A stretch of DNA of 64,000 nt. It comes from Winogradskya consettensis. Lineage in GTDB: Bacteria; Actinomycetota; Actinomycetes; Mycobacteriales; Micromonosporaceae. This document shows positions 62,754 to 64,000 of this stretch, in pieces; positions within the stretch are counted from its first letter, which is position 1, and each line of letters starts with the position of its first letter. Both the position numbers and the translations under genes were made by a program. Where the stretch lies: the NCBI RefSeq assembly GCF_018332715.1, contig NZ_BOQP01000034.1:124001-188000 (forward strand), read 5' to 3'. The notes beneath the pieces were generated by a model. That model worked only from the letters and a program-made list of their open reading frames with translations, was not told the DNA's origin and searched no databases.

Positions 62754-63989
62754 ATGCAAGCACCCCTGCCCGCGAACGAAACCGACCGGCTCGCCGCGCT
62801 CTACGAACTCGACATCCTCGACTCCGAACCGGAGAAGGACTTCGATGACATCGTGGCGCTGGCGTCGACCGTGTGCGGCGTACCGATGTCCCTCGTCAGC
62901 CTGCTCGATGCCGACCGGCAGTGGTTCAAGGCAAGCGTCGGCACCGATCTGACCGAGACCGCGCGGGACATCTCGTTCTGTTCCCACGCGATCCTCGGCA
63001 AGGACCTGCTGGTGGTGCCCGACGCCACCCAGGACCCGCGGTTCGCGGACAACCCCACGGTCGCCGAGGACGGGGGAATCAGGTTCTATGCGGGTGCCCC
63101 GCTGCTCACCACCGACGGGTACGCACTGGGCTCGCTCTGCGTCGTCGACTCGCAGCCCCGCCGGCTGGACCTCGAGCAACTGCAGGCCCTGCGCGCACTG
63201 GCCCGGCAGGTCACCTCGCAGCTGGAACTGCGTCGGTACGCGTCGGCGCTGGCCAACACCACGGCCCGGCTGCAGGTCCTCGAACGGCACAAGGACGAGC
63301 TCGCCTACCTGGTCGGCGGCGAACTCCGCTCCTCGCTGCGGCTGATGCGGTCCTACCTGGCAGACCTGGGCGACAAGGGTACGCACGACCTGGAACTCGC
63401 CGATCTGCTCGGCCGGGCGACGTCCGCGCACGTACGGGGCTTCTCGGAGCTGCTCGACCACCTGAACTCGATGGCCGAGGCGGGAAGCGGCAGCGACAGC
63501 CTGCATATGCGGGAGATCGATCTGACCCGGCTCACCCAGCGGGCGGTCGAGGCGGTGCGGCCGATCGCGGCGACGAAGCAGATCTGGATCCTCAACCAGA
63601 GCGGGGGCCCGACGCTGCCGATCATCGCGGACCCCGTACGCCTCGAACAGGTCCTCATGCATCTGCTCTTCGCGGCGATCAAGTACACGCCGTCCGGTGG
63701 CCGGGTCCGTGTCGGCACGGACATCGAGAGCGGTCCGACGGTACGCCTCGACGACATGGACATGCCCGACGGAATCCGCCCCGACCTGTTCCCGCACCTG
63801 TACTACGGAGCGATCGCCAGCCCGACGGTGGTGCCCGGCCCGGACAAGGGCATCGCGGTCGCCAAGCGGATCCTCGACGCACATCACGCCACCGTCGCCC
63901 TGTCCGACCGTCCCGGCGACGGCACGTCCCTGCACCTGGTGTTCCCCTTCGCCGAGCACGAGAACGAGCGTGAGCTCCAGCTCGTCTGA
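62754..63989 (+). CDS. GAF-domain protein with degenerate histidine-kinase core
   Basis: The 411-residue soluble protein has an N-terminal GAF domain (IVALASTVCGVPMSLVSLLD, HAILGKDLLVVPDATQDPRF, FYAGAPLLTTDGYALGSLCV) and a C-terminal half laid out as HisKA plus HATPase. The phospho-acceptor His is missing (YLVGGELRSSLRLM instead of SHELRTPL). The N-box Asn is replaced (LLFAAIKYTPSGG), and the DxGxG ATP motif is not recognisable. Only the end (GIAVAKRILDAHHATVALSD) retains the HATPase fold signature. It probably senses a ligand without phosphorylating. ATG 62754 has GGAGGTGACC upstream. Confidence 0.85.
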   Translation: MQAPLPANETDRLAALYELDILDSEPEKDFDDIVALASTVCGVPMSLVSLLDADRQWFKASVGTDLTETARDISFCSHAILGKDLLVVPDATQDPRFADNPTVAEDGGIRFYAGAPLLTTDGYALGSLCVVDSQPRRLDLEQLQALRALARQVTSQLELRRYASALANTTARLQVLERHKDELAYLVGGELRSSLRLMRSYLADLGDKGTHDLELADLLGRATSAHVRGFSELLDHLNSMAEAGSGSDSLHMREIDLTRLTQRAVEAVRPIAATKQIWILNQSGGPTLPIIADPVRLEQVLMHLLFAAIKYTPSGGRVRVGTDIESGPTVRLDDMDMPDGIRPDLFPHLYYGAIASPTVVPGPDKGIAVAKRILDAHHATVALSDRPGDGTSLHLVFPFAEHENERELQLV

Positions 63990-64000
63990 TGATTCTGAGA

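Overview
The window is a high-GC actinobacterial chromosome segment, most likely from the family Micromonosporaceae (Actinoplanes or Micromonospora type). That placement is an inference. It rests on the very GC-rich third codon positions, the many GTG starts, a fused cobA-hemD, korAB, DUF3117, a SepX/GlpR-type protein, and the mycobacterium-like order O-methyltransferase, htrA, tatB, mrp, DUF1003, MgtE-N. Nothing in the window looks like a prophage, plasmid, CRISPR array or biosynthetic cluster. It is core chromosome with housekeeping genes, interrupted by gene-free stretches of 0.4-1.6 kb that are rich in short tandem repeats.

Layout. Positions 1-3.9 kb hold a heme/siroheme operon (hemC partial, cobA-hemD, hemB). 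Positions 3.9-7.1 kb hold a double-GNAT protein, a membrane-anchored lytic transglycosylase and a zinc-ribbon protein. Positions 7.1-8.6 kb are gene-free repeats. Positions 8.6-14.1 kb hold a large cyclase-like/STAND ATPase protein, a secreted phospholipase A2 and a potassium channel. Positions 14.3-17.8 kb hold korBA and an orphan nuoA. Positions 17.9-25.9 kb hold a DivIVA-like protein, an SRPBCC protein, tag, a trypsin, a paaX/enoyl-CoA hydratase pair, DUF3117, pepA and an O-methyltransferase. Positions 26-32 kb hold htrA-tatB and the MgtE-N/DUF1003/mrp operon. Positions 32-40.4 kb hold metabolic, transport and small membrane genes (PhzF, HAD, DMT, two DUF4190 proteins, SDR, CoA-binding).

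Positions 40.5-43 kb hold an intein-bearing radical SAM gene of the Rv2578c family, directly behind a perfect actinobacterial SOS box, followed by thioredoxin. Positions 43.3-52.5 kb hold TrmH, PH-domain, PHP, MarC, RecB-like nuclease, MpaB-like oxygenase, Fur-family and DUF2231 genes. Positions 53-60.5 kb hold the conserved fmdB, 5-FCL, galU, glp(moeA), rimJ, sepX/glpR block, with a diguanylate cyclase inserted between 5-FCL and galU. Positions 60.5-64 kb hold tRNA-Ala(CGC), a single-domain response regulator, a CpdA-like phosphodiesterase, a VOC protein and a GAF protein with a degenerate histidine-kinase core.

Most notable signals: (1) the intein interrupts the iron-sulfur cysteine motif of an enzyme predicted to be SOS-controlled; (2) a nearly identical 29-bp element made of two DnaA-box-like 9-mers occurs in two intergenic regions about 48.6 kb apart; (3) about 245 residues of repetitive sequence sit inside the ATPase core of the cyclase/STAND protein; (4) the gephyrin-like Glp/SepX cell-division locus is complete; (5) many lineage-specific minisatellites occur, and those inside genes always have unit lengths divisible by three.
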